A stretch of DNA of 64,000 bases from Membranipora membranacea. Taxonomy: Eukaryota; Bryozoa; Gymnolaemata; Cheilostomatida; Membraniporidae. This document shows positions 45,900 through 57,000 of this stretch, piece after piece (positions within the stretch are counted from its first letter, which is position 1; each line of letters begins with the position of its first letter). The stretch is from assembly GCA_914767715.1 (NCBI GenBank), contig OU612074.1, positions 571,501-635,500 on the forward strand, written 5' to 3'. The translations under genes and the position numbers were made by a program. The notes under the pieces are model-generated. The model saw only the letters and a list, made by a program, of their open reading frames with translations. It ran no database searches and had not been told where the DNA came from.

Positions 45900-47496
45900 A
45901 CACTAGTTATGTCACAGACAATAGTAATTAGAGACGCAAAATACATTTAGATTAAACCCTACAGACCCATCAAGCACAAGATGTGACGACATGTAAGTCA
46001 TGTCAGACTTTGTGTTTTATAAAGTCACCTATATTTCTCTACCCGAGCAGCTGTGCTTACCTGTGATGTGCACCTTGTTAGTCAGATAATAATTCACTCT
46101 TCTGTCTCAATGTCTGCGTTGAGTATCTCTTACAATGTGCTCAAGCCACCTAGCGACAGGTTTTCTTTTATCTGCTCCCGGGTCTTTGCTATCCTCGACT
46201 AGATTAAATGTACCGACAGTCCAGTTTATATACCATTCAAAGTACATATCCTGTTCTATCCGATAATATTTCAACCAAAGATTATTAAGAGCCTCTGGTC
46301 CAATCATTCATACAATAACAAAAACAAGGAAGTAGGCACTCACTTACTGTATATTATGATTGACTGTTATTCATTCACAGAATTCACCGGGGAACTGACC
46401 AATCACCTGCAAGCAAAGTTACGAAAGATCCTTCTTTGCTTGTGTATTATCCAGATGTGGCTGATTGCGCAACAACGATGATTAATACAAAGTTTGTGAT
46501 TTAACCAGAGACTATAGATATAGAGACCTTCCACTTGCGCATAAAATGCGAATAGCCAATCAGCTTTATTTAACGGTCACACCTACTTCTGGTTGTAAAG
46601 TTAGCGCTGCTGCCTGCTGCCTTGGACAGCAATGGGTTTCTCAATAAAATTTCAGGTTTTTCACCTGAGTTATTTGATGCAAAATAACCACAATCTTGAT
46701 GACAAAACCAGATCAGACAGCAACAAAGTCACTATCAACTTGTTATTGCATTCTTGGCCAGAGATTTATATTATACAGGCCTGTATTTTTGTAAGAAAGT
46801 AAGGGGGCTGTGCAGTATAATCCATCATTGTTGCCCACTGCCATGTAATGATGGCCTGACATAGGTTAGCTGTTGTGATGAGTTTCATGGACAAAGTTTT
46901 CATGTGTGAGGACAAGAGGAAGAGGGCTTCTTTTTGTTTGTTAATATATGCTCTAAGATTAATATAAACAAATTTAATCATGGTGACTAGTACCAACCAT
47001 ACACACACATTCAAAACTGAAGTAAGAATGGCATCAGAGTAAAGTGCATCGTCAGCAGATTCATACTGACAATTCAATGCTGACAAATTAATGTAAAGAA
47101 TTTACTGCATTGAGAGATAGAAGACCTCCCTCTCTGCCTCAAAGTTATTGTGGGATGGTTGGGGCTATGAAAAGCTTCTTTTACAAATCGCCTTGAAAAC
47201 TTGTTTGGGCTTCATAGACAGATTCAGAGCAGTTCAAAGCACATATCTTCAGGCAACAACCAGCAATATGCTGACTTTAAACGGGAAAACTGAAAGAGGG
47301 AGAAAGATAACACCTTAGAAATTTAAATTTGCATGTTGGATTAATTCTTGATTAAACCTCTCCTGAGTAGACTCAATCAAAGACAAATCACGCCATGGAC
47401 TTGCCTCAGCTCGCAGGTATATATATAAACAGATTTCCTTTCTGAGACCAAAGTAAACTTAGCACCGTGTTATACATTGTATATGGCAGCCTAGTT
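45900..47496. other. Intergenic between the two membrane-protein paralogs
   Basis: No supported gene. About 46260-46510 is recognisably similar to 50693-50960 (shared gcctctggtcc, ttgcgcaa, gatgagtaatacaaagtt-type strings), showing that the ancestral duplication included 5' flanking DNA. Open frames at 46107-46307 and 46766-47086 (minus) have no supporting motif. Confidence 0.55.
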
Positions 47497-47931
47497 TTAG
47501 AGAATTGGACACTTGGGTCTGCTACCTGCCTTCAACTTCAAGTCTTCTATCAAATTGGACTGATAGATAATATATCCGAATAGTGCACATAGAGTGAGTA
47601 GGAGCCCAAATACACTGACAACTACTGAAACTTTTCGGCTTTGGGACACAGACAAGAAGCGCTCAGTCTTCACTGGCGGGCTGATTGACACTGAGTCAGA
47701 GAACCTCGATGAGAGTAGAGGGACATTATCCTGTGTCTGCAGTGATTTCAGGTTCTGGTAAGGTAAGCCGGGCTGATCGTCTGAGTTTGATGTTCTGTTA
47801 TCAACTGTATCATAGCAGTCAGAATTCCGATCCATGTTGATGATTGAGGTGGCGCAACTCTCCATGTCATCGTCATCAGCAAAAGGGAAACTTTCGCCGA
47901 GAGTGGGCAACTCCTGGTTTTCTGCAAACAT
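47497..47931 (-). CDS. Shortened paralog of the 45.2-kb membrane protein, 144 aa
   Basis: Aligns along its length with the 225-aa neighbour: FPFADDDDMESCATS against FRYADEEGVESCATS, a Ser/Asp-rich middle, then PVKTERFLSVSQSRK and a membrane segment at about 101-123 (VSVVVSVFGLLLTLCALFGY) ending YQSNLIEDLK against YQSRMIEGLK. It stops at PKCPIL, losing four of the five exterior cysteines. Upstream DNA still matches the neighbour's codons (atcagtac.gatca, then agatgt), but small insertions and deletions break the frame, so the present ATG is a downstream start in another frame. It could be a truncated functional protein, a pseudogene, or a gene with an upstream exon spliced at tttcag|ATG. Confidence 0.55.
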   Translation of the reverse strand: MFAENQELPTLGESFPFADDDDMESCATSIINMDRNSDCYDTVDNRTSNSDDQPGLPYQNLKSLQTQDNVPLLSSRFSDSVSISPPVKTERFLSVSQSRKVSVVVSVFGLLLTLCALFGYIIYQSNLIEDLKLKAGSRPKCPIL

Positions 47932-48469
47932 CTGAAACTTTGGAATCTTTGGCTATGATCGGTACTGATGGATGATGTCAGTACCAAAAATGGGCACTTG
48001 AGATATGTAGTTATATTCAGCCAGCCGCAGAAGTCAGAGGGTACAGATATGAAAACAAATGCACCCAGTAACCTCCATGGTATTTTGTAGTCACAAGCAT
48101 ACACAACGAGCAGAGAGACGCAGAAGTAATCCATCAAAGATGTAACGAAGATAATCGGAGCATGCTAATCCGGTCAGAAAATAGGAATTCCAGTGACGCA
48201 GTAATTTGGTTTTCCAATACGTCATAGTACCAAGTACGAAGTAATCTTCAGGGTGACACAGATGTAATTAACCAGGAAGTAACAACAACAAAGTCAGCCC
48301 AAAAATAGAACAACAATTCCAGAGGGTAGACTGAGGAACAGCAGCAATATACCACGTGACGTGACCACAGAACGGTTTCATATAACAAAGCCACAAGAGA
48401 CACTAATCCACCAATCCACTGACAGCTAATCAAATGACAACAAGCAGAGTCAGCGCAAAAATCGGCACC
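47932..48469. other. Intergenic, nothing recognised beyond degraded paralog 5' sequence
   Basis: About the first 60 bp continue the degraded 5' homology of the shortened paralog. The rest shows no gene or clear repeat, apart from two similar gtcagc.caaaaat segments (near 48291 and 48448). Confidence 0.5.
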
Positions 48470-48479
48470 TATATAAAGG
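48470..48479 (+). promoter_or_regulatory. Plus-strand TATA element with no following ORF
   Basis: TATATAAAGG, a strong TATA match facing right. About 170 bp downstream is a good donor-like ATACT|gtgagt (48649/48650). A short non-coding first exon would fit, but no coding exon was found before 52 kb on this strand. Confidence 0.35.
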
Positions 48480-48915
48480 CCGAAATTTTGAACAGTAAAT
48501 TAGTACAGTTTAATTCTTTGAGCAGCACAGTCAACTTTTTACATAGCTAGTAAAATACATTATATTTTGATTTAATAAATACTAGTTTTAAATCGAAGAT
48601 CTTTGTTGGAACGCTAAAACTAAAGTGGAGTCTAAGGACCAATATATACTGTGAGTATCATTTGAATTACATTATCATTTTTGTATAAGTATCAAGACAA
48701 TAAACCATAACTTTAGTGAATATACTGTTGTAATTGATTTCTATGCATATAGTAATTGGCAAAGTAATTAGGGACAGTTCGTCAGGTACTCAGACGTTAG
48801 GTCATATTCACTAAGAGTTTATAAGGCAATTTTGCAATCAACTAAAGTAAGTCGTTGTTAATTGTTACTATAACAACACTCTGAAACAGGATTCAAAATT
48901 ATCTTTAGGAGGTTT

Positions 48916-49163
48916 AATCATTGTGACCCACCGCTAAACGCAAGGTATTTCGCGTAGGTGCTCATATCAAAGTCGGAAATCATTGTGACCCACCATAAAC
49001 GCAGGTATTTCGCGTAGGTGCTCATATCAAAGTCGGAAATCATTGTGACCCACCATAAAACGCATGTAATTCGAGTTGGTGCTCATATCAAGTCGGAAAT
49101 CATTGTGACTCACAGTTAAACGCAGGTAATTCGCGTCTGTGATCATATCAAGTCAGAAATCAT
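48916..49163 (+). repeat. 60-62-bp tandem repeat, four units
   Basis: Units start aatcattgtgacccacc at 48916, 48978, 49038 and 49098, share cgcaggtatttcgcgtaggtg and ctcatatca.agtcgg, and diverge toward the right. A partial fifth unit follows. Confidence 0.92.
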
Positions 49164-50159
49164 TTAGAAGTATCATTGGGAACTATTGTTAAAGCAGAAC
49201 AGAATTAATTAGTATTCATATTTGCTTGGGGGTTAAATAGATTAAGTTTCGGAATAATAGTTTAGGATTAGATTCTTGTGTTTTAAAGAAGTAGGACGCT
49301 ACCGATTCAAGATAAGATACCTCTAATCTGTGAAACATTAATTCAACATTGAATATAGAAATTGAACATCAATTTTAGAGTGACCACAGACTGATACCTC
49401 TTTCCTTCACTAGAAATTGGGTTGGAGTCTTTAGCTAATTTAACTTGGCTAAGAGGCCTGTGATACTGATACACCGCCTTGATTACCTGATTGGGCTTCC
49501 AGGCACTATACAGAGATCAAGTAGGTGCTCATAATTAAAATCAGTCACCTAAGTTGAATAACAAAAATATCAAACATACCTGAACACATTCATAAATAGT
49601 GATTGTGTCATATTAACATCTAAGGATAATATTGACTTTGTGGTGTAAGAGCATTGTCTCGAAACTCATCAAGAGTTTTACTGTTAGAACAAGACAGGGG
49701 TCTTAGCAGGTTATCGGCAGGAACCTTTCTTAAACAACTTGAAGGCAACTTCTAGTGAAGCTAAGAAGAGGTCAGGCTCAATAACAACCCCTTAGTAAAT
49801 TGCTTTGTGGAGTAGTGGGAACCAGCTGTTCGCCACTAGAAATTAAAAAGTTAAATACATCGTACTCACCAGAGTGCTAGCATTACCAATTGGAACCACG
49901 TTTTAATAGATTTGAGCGATCTTGTCTTTCTTCAGTGCATGAAAGAGGAGGTAACTCCAAATTAGAACTACAAATAAATTACACAACAATAAAGTGACAT
50001 TTTGAAGTGTCCGGAGTGCAAGATTTAAAACCATAACTACAAACATAGTTAGAACCAAATTTATAAGTAGGACGGTTATAGAACAACTATACGTACTAAT
50101 AATACACGGAATATATACTTTAGTATAGGATAGTACCAATTCCGTTCCTCACAATGCCG
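49164..50159. other. Intergenic
   Basis: AT-rich, with no supported gene. A minus-strand open frame of 78 codons (49903-50139) is hydrophobic, but its composition is what AT-rich DNA gives by chance. Confidence 0.5.
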
Positions 50160-50189
50160 GGTTTGGAGTGAGGGGCTGCCACTAACCAC

Positions 50190-50245
50190 TCTTGATGCTG
50201 CCTGATTATGTGTAATCTACTCGCCAGGATGACGCTGCCTGTCAA
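50190..50245 (-). pseudogene. Relic of a third membrane-protein paralog (start codon lost)
   Basis: The minus strand reads cttgacaggcagcgtcatcC TGGCGAGTAGATTACA, aligning with the start of the intact gene (cttgacagctatcatcATGG CGAGTGAACTACAG). The ATG is now CTG (50225-50227) and the following frame soon ends. Flank homology continues to about 50960. Confidence 0.6.
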
Positions 50246-50318
50246 GAAGAAAAATCATAAGTAATTTACAGTCTTTCGGAGTATTTAGTTTTTCCCACCA
50301 TCCACTATACAGCGCAGG

Positions 50319-50433
50319 CAATACTAGTCTTAGTGCTCAGACGGCTACAATACGAATTTGTGGCATTACATTATCACCGAGTGATATTGTAATGTCACTT
50401 ACTCGTATTGTATGTATTGACTAAGACTAGGCT
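50319..50433. mobile_element. Foldback (MITE-like) repeat, about 115 bp
   Basis: Inverted arms: actagtcttagt, caatacga and cattacattatcac at the left are mirrored by gtgatattgtaatgtc, cgtattgt and actaagactag at the right. No direct repeat at the flanks was seen. Confidence 0.7.
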
Positions 50434-51068
50434 AGACTAAGACAATACAAAATAAAGGCTTGCCATGATGCAATTCGTATTTTCAAAAGGTTTTAGATTT
50501 TATTCTGAAAAATCTACTTAGCAGAAAAAAAATACAAGTAAGTTACAGATCAGTTTTTTTTCTGTACAGATGATTACCTTACTTGAGACGCTAACCTTAA
50601 TCAAGTGCCGCTTACTAACACCAGTTTGCTTGGGGCAGATCTGGATCCACCGCGATGCTATCTTTGAATGAGTTGAGATTACTCATTTGTGCTAAAATAC
50701 TAAGAAGTTGTATCAGCCTCTGGTCCGATTATTCTTTATTAGATATGTTTAGGTGCGTAACAGGGATACTCGGCTAGAAGCAGTCCTGTCTTTAAAATAA
50801 GGAAATTAACCACCCGCTCAAATTTTTATTATGATGAACTTCAGTTCATTCCAAACCGTCCAATATTGAATACACAGAATGAGGCTGCGTATAGGGTCTT
50901 CACTTGTTTTCCAGATATAGTCGTTTGCGCAATGATGAGTAATACAAAGTTCCTGATAATGTTATGTTATTGAGGCTGCAAAATTGATCTATACCAAAGT
51001 TCCTGTGAATTTGTAAATATCTTATAGTTATTTCACATCGTTGATCAGTGCAAACTCATGGCAGCCGA

Positions 51069-51164
51069 GACATGTGACAGTACAAACATGTGATAGTACA
51101 GACATGTGATAGTACAGACATGTGATAGTACAGACATGTGATAGTACAGACATGTGACAGTACA
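51069..51164 (+). repeat. 16-bp minisatellite, six units
   Basis: Unit acatgtgatagtacag, with gtgacagtac variants at both ends. Confidence 0.93.
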
Positions 51165-51542
51165 AAATCTTAGGTCCCAATCAGGACAGAACCGGTGAAT
51201 CCTGTGCCTTCGTACCAAACTCCTACAATAATCCCCCCTCAACAACAACAACAATATTATATCCACTTATTCTAACGAGCAAGTGACAGCTTTTGTGGAT
51301 TGACAGGAACAGAACCCTTTACTGTAATGTTTGATATTGCCTACTAGCCTACTATTTTGTATTGTATAACTAAAACCTCAGCTGTTATTGCTGTTTGGTG
51401 TTTTTTTCGCAGTGTATATATATTTAACTATCGAGACAAGGGTCCGATCCCTGTCCCTGCATGTCATTCATTACAGAAGTAAGACATATGTGTAAACTGG
51501 GTCGGCCATTGCAATGGAATATAAAAGGAAGAGGAAGACATT

Positions 51543-51620
51543 GATACCATAGACATCGCTACCATAGACATTGATACCATAGACATCGCTACCATAGACA
51601 TCCGTACCATAAGCATCGGT
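51543..51620 (+). repeat. 15-bp minisatellite, about five units
   Basis: Units accatagacatcgct, with attgat and atccgt variants, running up to the snapback at 51630. Confidence 0.9.
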
Positions 51621-51629
51621 AGTCTAGAT

Positions 51630-51649
51630 CATAGAGTTATAACTCTATG
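51630..51649. repeat. Minimal 20-bp snapback with 8-bp direct repeats (CATAGAG family)
   Basis: Perfect palindrome CATAGAGTTATAACTCTATG flanked by gtctagat at 51622-51629 and 51650-51657. It is the shortest member of the class seen here. Confidence 0.9.
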
Positions 51650-52949
51650 GTCTAGATCTATGATTTCAACATTACTTCCGTTGAGAGGAAAACTCGAAAA
51701 TACCAGTATTGGGTAACATGACTTCATATTTGTGTTTTGGTATTATTTTACAGCAACTTGAGTACTACTGGCGTGATGTCCTTGCAGGAAGGAAGTTACT
51801 TGTTACCAAAGTTTTCGTATAATATCAAAAATAAAACTGGAATTTAAGTGTACACAATTCACTGTATGTATTGAAATTTAGAACAATTTAAAATAAAAGG
51901 TTCATCAGTTAACGTAATCATAGTTGGGATAATGAAACTGTACTCCGAATTCAGGCAAATGCGGCAATGTAGGGGTGTGTACTAGAGAGTCACACATAAG
52001 AAAATACATCATTATAATGTACTGTGATTCTTACTGCTTTATAAAAGAGCTAAATATGAAAAAATGATTCTAGGCAGCCGGTCAAATATACCATCTGACA
52101 AAACAATGACATCACTAATACGCAATTATCTCGGGGCAGCGCTAGTAAACATTCTATTGATGATAGAATGATACACACATTAAACCAGGAGAGGAAAGGT
52201 AGCAAGAGTCTGTCCGTACCAACAAAAAAGTGTCATCAACAAAACTGTACAAACAGTATATAGACTGGTGTAAATAATACAAAAACATTACAAGCAATGT
52301 GACATGGATTCAGGGTGGGGTCATACCCTCCCATCACTAAATAACATAGCTGTCTCATTACAGTCTATCACTTATAGACAGTTATCTACTTGATTACACA
52401 TCTCAAACAGAAAAAAGAGGTAAATATACAAATTGCCAACATTGGATTTATAAGAAGGCACATCTTTGGTACAATATCGAGTATAAAAATGCGGAAAATT
52501 TATTATTCAAAAGCACTTACATGATATCATAGTAGTATGTAGGTATTCAGTAGTCATGTGAGAGTAATGGGGACTAGATTGTACAGTAATTCAATATCAG
52601 ACTAAGATTAGCATCGGAGGGGGGGCGGGGGAGATAACTTAATATAAATACCTGACTGTGACTTACAAGTAAATGCTTCATTTCAGACTGACAACAATCT
52701 AGGAAAATAACACATGGGTTAGATATGGGGATTCTGCTAGTGATTTTTGAAATAAAAATCCATGTTAAAGGGCCCCTGGATCAATTTTTTCCCAGTAGCT
52801 CAGTCTTTAGATTCCTGCATTCAGTGTTAAACACCTCAGCCAACCTTGTTGGAAGAACATCATTAAGATGGTAATTGATGTCAATAAATGCATTGGAAAA
52901 AAACCCCATGATATCGAAAGGAAACCCCCCACGGTGATTGTGGAGTAGA

Positions 52950-53090
52950 AAGATGTTTGAGATCACAGTCTCTCACATGTAACTCTCTCAGTGATCTCAG
53001 CTCACACAGCCACTCAGGTAATGTGTGTAGAGCTTTATTACCTGATACATCTAATTCTCTAACTCCAGCTTAGTCAGTGATCTAATACTG
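52950..53090 (-). pseudogene. Leucine-rich-repeat fragment, frameshifted
   Basis: The minus strand encodes RELDVSGNKALHTLPEWLCE then LRSLRELHVRDCDLKHL, a textbook LRR unit and a half (LxxLxVSxN..LxxLPxWLxxLxxLxxLxVxxC). Just upstream, RSLTKLE is in a different frame, with one base missing between KLE and the LRELDVS unit, and no long ORF surrounds it. It is most likely a relic of a LRR gene. A terminal exon of an unseen gene is possible. Confidence 0.6.
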
Positions 53091-53214
53091 TAATATATAT
53101 ATAGATAATTATTAATACATCACATGAAATGAGAGGAGGAGCTTTGTAAACAAGTTATGTCGTATATCATCAAAAGGATCTAATGGCAAAATCATCTAAA
53201 GGATCTAATCATCA

Positions 53215-53596
53215 AAAGGGCAACCAAGGTTTCGCAGCAATGCATTAATGGGTAGCAAATAATGTGCTGGGCAGCATCAGCTTTGTGCATTACGCGATGC
53301 AAAACTCAAATTAGTTGCTGACTCTAGGCTGGGCAACACTTCAGTTTAGGGGAGGTTCCAAGACTTTGCTGTAATAATGATAGAGCACAGGCTAACTAAT
53401 AACAGGAACAGGAAACTGCTATGTGGTATTCTCTTTTAGCTGAGTTTGAGTACCTGATGGAAGAAATGTTTCACAAGAATTCTGGCTAAATAATCATCCG
53501 AATTATATTTTTTTCTTTTTCCCCATGCAGAAGGTGCAATCTGCTATTAATCAATGGCCAACAATGAGAAGTTGTTTGAAACCTTGGTTGCCCTTT
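53215..53596. mobile_element. MITE-like element with 19-bp terminal inverted repeats, full copy
   Basis: Begins AAAGGGCAACCAAGGTTTC and ends GAAACCTTGGTTGCCCTTT, a perfect inverted pair. 382 bp, no coding capacity. A truncated copy is at 41841-42133. It lies 0.2 kb beyond the 3' end of the FRS2 coding region. Confidence 0.92.
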
Positions 53597-53803
53597 AAGT
53601 TTCTCTGCACACTGGATTGTTCTGATATATGAGGTTAGAGCAGAGCAAGTCTCATATCTTGATTGACCCAACCCAGATTTATGACTGGTGATAGAGCGCA
53701 TGACATCAGTGGTCACCTATTCACAATCTAGGGACTTCAAGTGATTTGCAGCAATAACAGAAGAGGGAGATTGCACTGTTTACGAACTCACTCTTGAATA
53801 GCC

Positions 53804-54024
53804 TTAGTTCATCAGATCATCAGCGGAGCTGTCATGTCGGGTTTTCCTTAGACCCTCCTGACTGGACTCAGATTGTAGCTGATTAGATTTGGCAGTGCTG
53901 GCTAAGGCTGCTGTTTTTTGAAAGTCTATAGTAGTGTACTGAGTTCCACTCGAGTCGAGGCTCTTCTCAGCAGCGAGAGAAGGTCGGACACCCCCAGTAG
54001 CCCCGTACTGTACCTGACTCATAC
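53804..54024 (-). CDS. FRS2: FRS2 exon 9 (C-terminus)
   Basis: 221 bp with TAA, entry phase 1: (G)MSQVQYGATGGVRPSLAAE, then SSGTQYTTIDFQKTAALAST and QEGLRKTRHDSSADDLMN. Confidence 0.96.
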
Positions 54025-57000
54025 CTGATAAGAAAACAGGCAAAACTTTAAGTTAAACATTCCCTTACAGACAAGTGAGGATAAGGCTTTGCCTGAACTG
54101 CGCTTTTACACCCATCACTCATTTCAAAGTAATTAGCAGATTAAAGCGACTACATAGTCCTAGTCGATAGACTTAGAAGGAATATGATCCAGTTGTTTGA
54201 ATGTAGATAATTATGATACTTGATAGGCCAGGAACCCTCATCTCCTGACACTATGGGGAAGCTCATGGTGTGACAACTTACCATTGACAGTGACCGACCT
54301 ATGTGCCTCCAGTTTACCTGTAATAAAAAAACAAACTCACTCAACAAGATGAACTAAAATGCAGAAATAATCGGCTAAGGTTGAGTTGCACTTCATTTCT
54401 TCAATGCCCTGTAGCTGTTATGAGAAGGGGTAACAACTCGGTTAAGCCAGAATAAATCAGACAACAGACAGAATTTCTCAGAGGCTTCAGACACCTCTCA
54501 GATAGCCTCTGAAATCTTACCTGATCTAATTTACCTGCATTCCTGGTGGGTCCGATTCTCTGGAACAGTGTCAGCAAAGGGTGGCTGGAGGGGGAGCAAC
54601 TCGAATAATGCAGGGAACTTTGATCAAAATTGATATAGGAGAAGCAAGACGGTTTTCTCTTCTATGTTTCACTGTCCTATGTTGTCTTGTAATCCACATG
54701 AGCCAATGTATTCGCGCATAGATAAATGTAATACAAATAAATCTCTCTGTCAAACATCAAACATGAAACGTTCACTCACCGTTACTCTGAGAGTGAGCAC
54801 CCTCTATGTTCACATAACTCGTATGTGAGTTTGAGTGGCTCAGAGTGTGCTGCTTCTCACCAGTACTAGCAGTGGATGTGACATTAGCGTACGGAGGGGG
54901 ACGAGCAGTGGGCGTACCAGGGGGGAGAAATGCATCATCGTCATCATCATCATTATACGCTGGGATATCAACGTACTGTATACTGGCTTTCTGTGAAAAT
55001 ATTATGATCACAAGTAAAAAAATGGGAAATGGAAAACTGGTTAAGACGCAACACAGAGTTGATATCTGAACTATGATGATGGATCAGGTCAAAGGGTATT
55101 CTACCTCTCCTTCACGTAAGTCATTATATCAGAGCTTACTAAAGACAGAGAGGTGACAGAACTGCAGATCAGAGAATTGACATTCTAACCTTAGAATTTC
55201 TCTGTTTTATAATGCGGGTGACCATGGATGAATATTGTTCGTTGTTCATTGTTTTTGTATCGTTAAACCAACTTCGCTCATATAACATGGTGAAAAAAAA
55301 ACACACTAAATGATCTTTTCATAGCGTAACTCACAGCGGCAGAGCCGTTCTGTAATGTAGGTTGTGAGGATTTAGCCGAGCCGTTTTGTCGGGCGGTCTG
55401 AGGGAATCCAATAGCGTTACTTTTAGGTAGATCTAACTCAGCGTAGTTCAGCTCTCTGACAGCGGGTCCTGACGTCCCGCCGTTCACGCTGGTCGGTGTG
55501 CTGCCGTTAACTGAAGCTGTTGATACACTACCATTCATCGATACGCCTGGATTATAACATCATATACTATATATGTACATGTACTTAGGCTACAAACAAT
55601 ACGCATTCTTCAAAAGGACTTGCAAATTTCAAGACAAAACACACCCTGGAAGTTTTAAACTGACTTGATCATCAGGAGGCGGACAATGGACTGCATACCG
55701 GCCTCCAGCCTTAATCTACCAAAGTTTTTATAGAGCAAACACTTAAAAAAACATCAAACATTTTCCTTAATGCTGGTTCCCAGTACTTGGACAATAAGCG
55801 TATCATGAAGAAACTAACTATATTTTTTAAGATCAAGTATGTTCACAATTCACTCACCATTTTTGCCGAGTAGAGAAGCAGCAGCTGTGGGCCCCGTGTT
55901 AGTATAAGGGTGACTGGTGTGTGGTACCTGACCGTTAGATGATGTGGAGTTACTCTCCCCTGTATTCATGTAATCGTTCGGCAGCGCGGCGACAACGGTG
56001 GGCTGCTGACTGTTCAGGTTCATATAAGGCTGACCAGTCGTCTGTATGTTACCATTCATCTGTCCTCCGTAAGGTACGCTGTTACCATTCTGTGGAGATA
56101 TGATAGGATAAAAACGATTGTGACAGAATAAGGGTTTTGTTATCATTCTCCAGAATTAAAATGGAATATATATATTCTGAGTTCAAAAACAGCCTGTGGC
56201 CCGGCTTCGACTGATTTTCACTCAAAGTTGGGATGACTGAGATGGCATTTAAAAAGGTACTATTATTCTCCTTGGAAATAGTGATTACATCTAAAAAAAT
56301 AGTACCTTTGGAGTAATTTAGACTATTAGAATATTTGGAGAATATACAGTATAGCGCAGTATTCTTAGAAATGATATATATCTCCATTTCATGGCTTTTG
56401 TCCGTCAAATTGATAAGACTGAATCAAATCTTATTGCTGCTACATGGCATTTGTTTGATCAGCTAAGAGTCTTATTGCTAACAACACAGGCTCACATAGG
56501 CCTGGGTTACAATACAACCAGATCAAATTCGAATAGATTCGCCTGCACTTGCAGTTTTTTCTCCTCAATCCGTTGTACTCTTTCAAGTAAAGTGGCTCCA
56601 AATACAGGTTACCGGATCAAACCTTGATCTAGTTATCACATTACAATAAGCACATGGAGACATTATCACTCACCACATAACTGTTAGGGTTAGATGGTAT
56701 CGGTGTGAGATAAGTCTCAGCTTCTCCCATACTAGCTAGAGGAGGAGATCTGATAACTCCCTCAGAGTAACGGGTAGGAGCTGAATTCAGAACCATCGAC
56801 CGAACCATCGTACCATCTATAAGGGCAAACAGTACAAACTGTACATTTGAATACGTGATATACCAGCTTCATTTGTTCATAAACTATGACTCTTTACAAT
56901 ATCGCTCAGCTTTAAAAACTTGGCTATTTCGTTCCCTAGATTGGTTGGTGCTGCCTATCACAGTATGTTGCTTTGGAGTCGTGTTCTCAGTGATGAGAAT

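Larger units (their letters stand above)
50961..52780. other. Intergenic with small tandem repeats
   Basis: Apart from the minisatellites at 51069 and 51543 and the snapback at 51630, I see no gene. From 51.9 to 52.7 kb the sequence is plain AT-rich DNA with a short G-run (52619-52632). Confidence 0.55.

Noticed and set aside
46766-47086. 106-codon minus-strand frame that loosely resembles a receptor membrane segment
   Set aside because: There is one hydrophobic stretch only, no family motif, no partner exons, and AT-rich composition.
49903-50139. 78-codon hydrophobic minus-strand frame
   Set aside because: Composition is typical of translated AT-rich DNA. It does not align with the neighbouring membrane-protein family.
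51421-51470. tRNA T-arm-like ggtccgatcc flanked by partly pairing bases
   Set aside because: No acceptor stem, D arm or anticodon arm could be placed around it.
53486-53716. Minus-strand frame downstream of FRS2
   Set aside because: It overlaps the MITE termini at 53215-53596 and has no conserved motif.
54525-54545. Possible 14-bp extra FRS2 exon (GTAAATTAGATCAG)
   Set aside because: Its exit phase does not match the entry phase of exon 8, so including it would break the frame.
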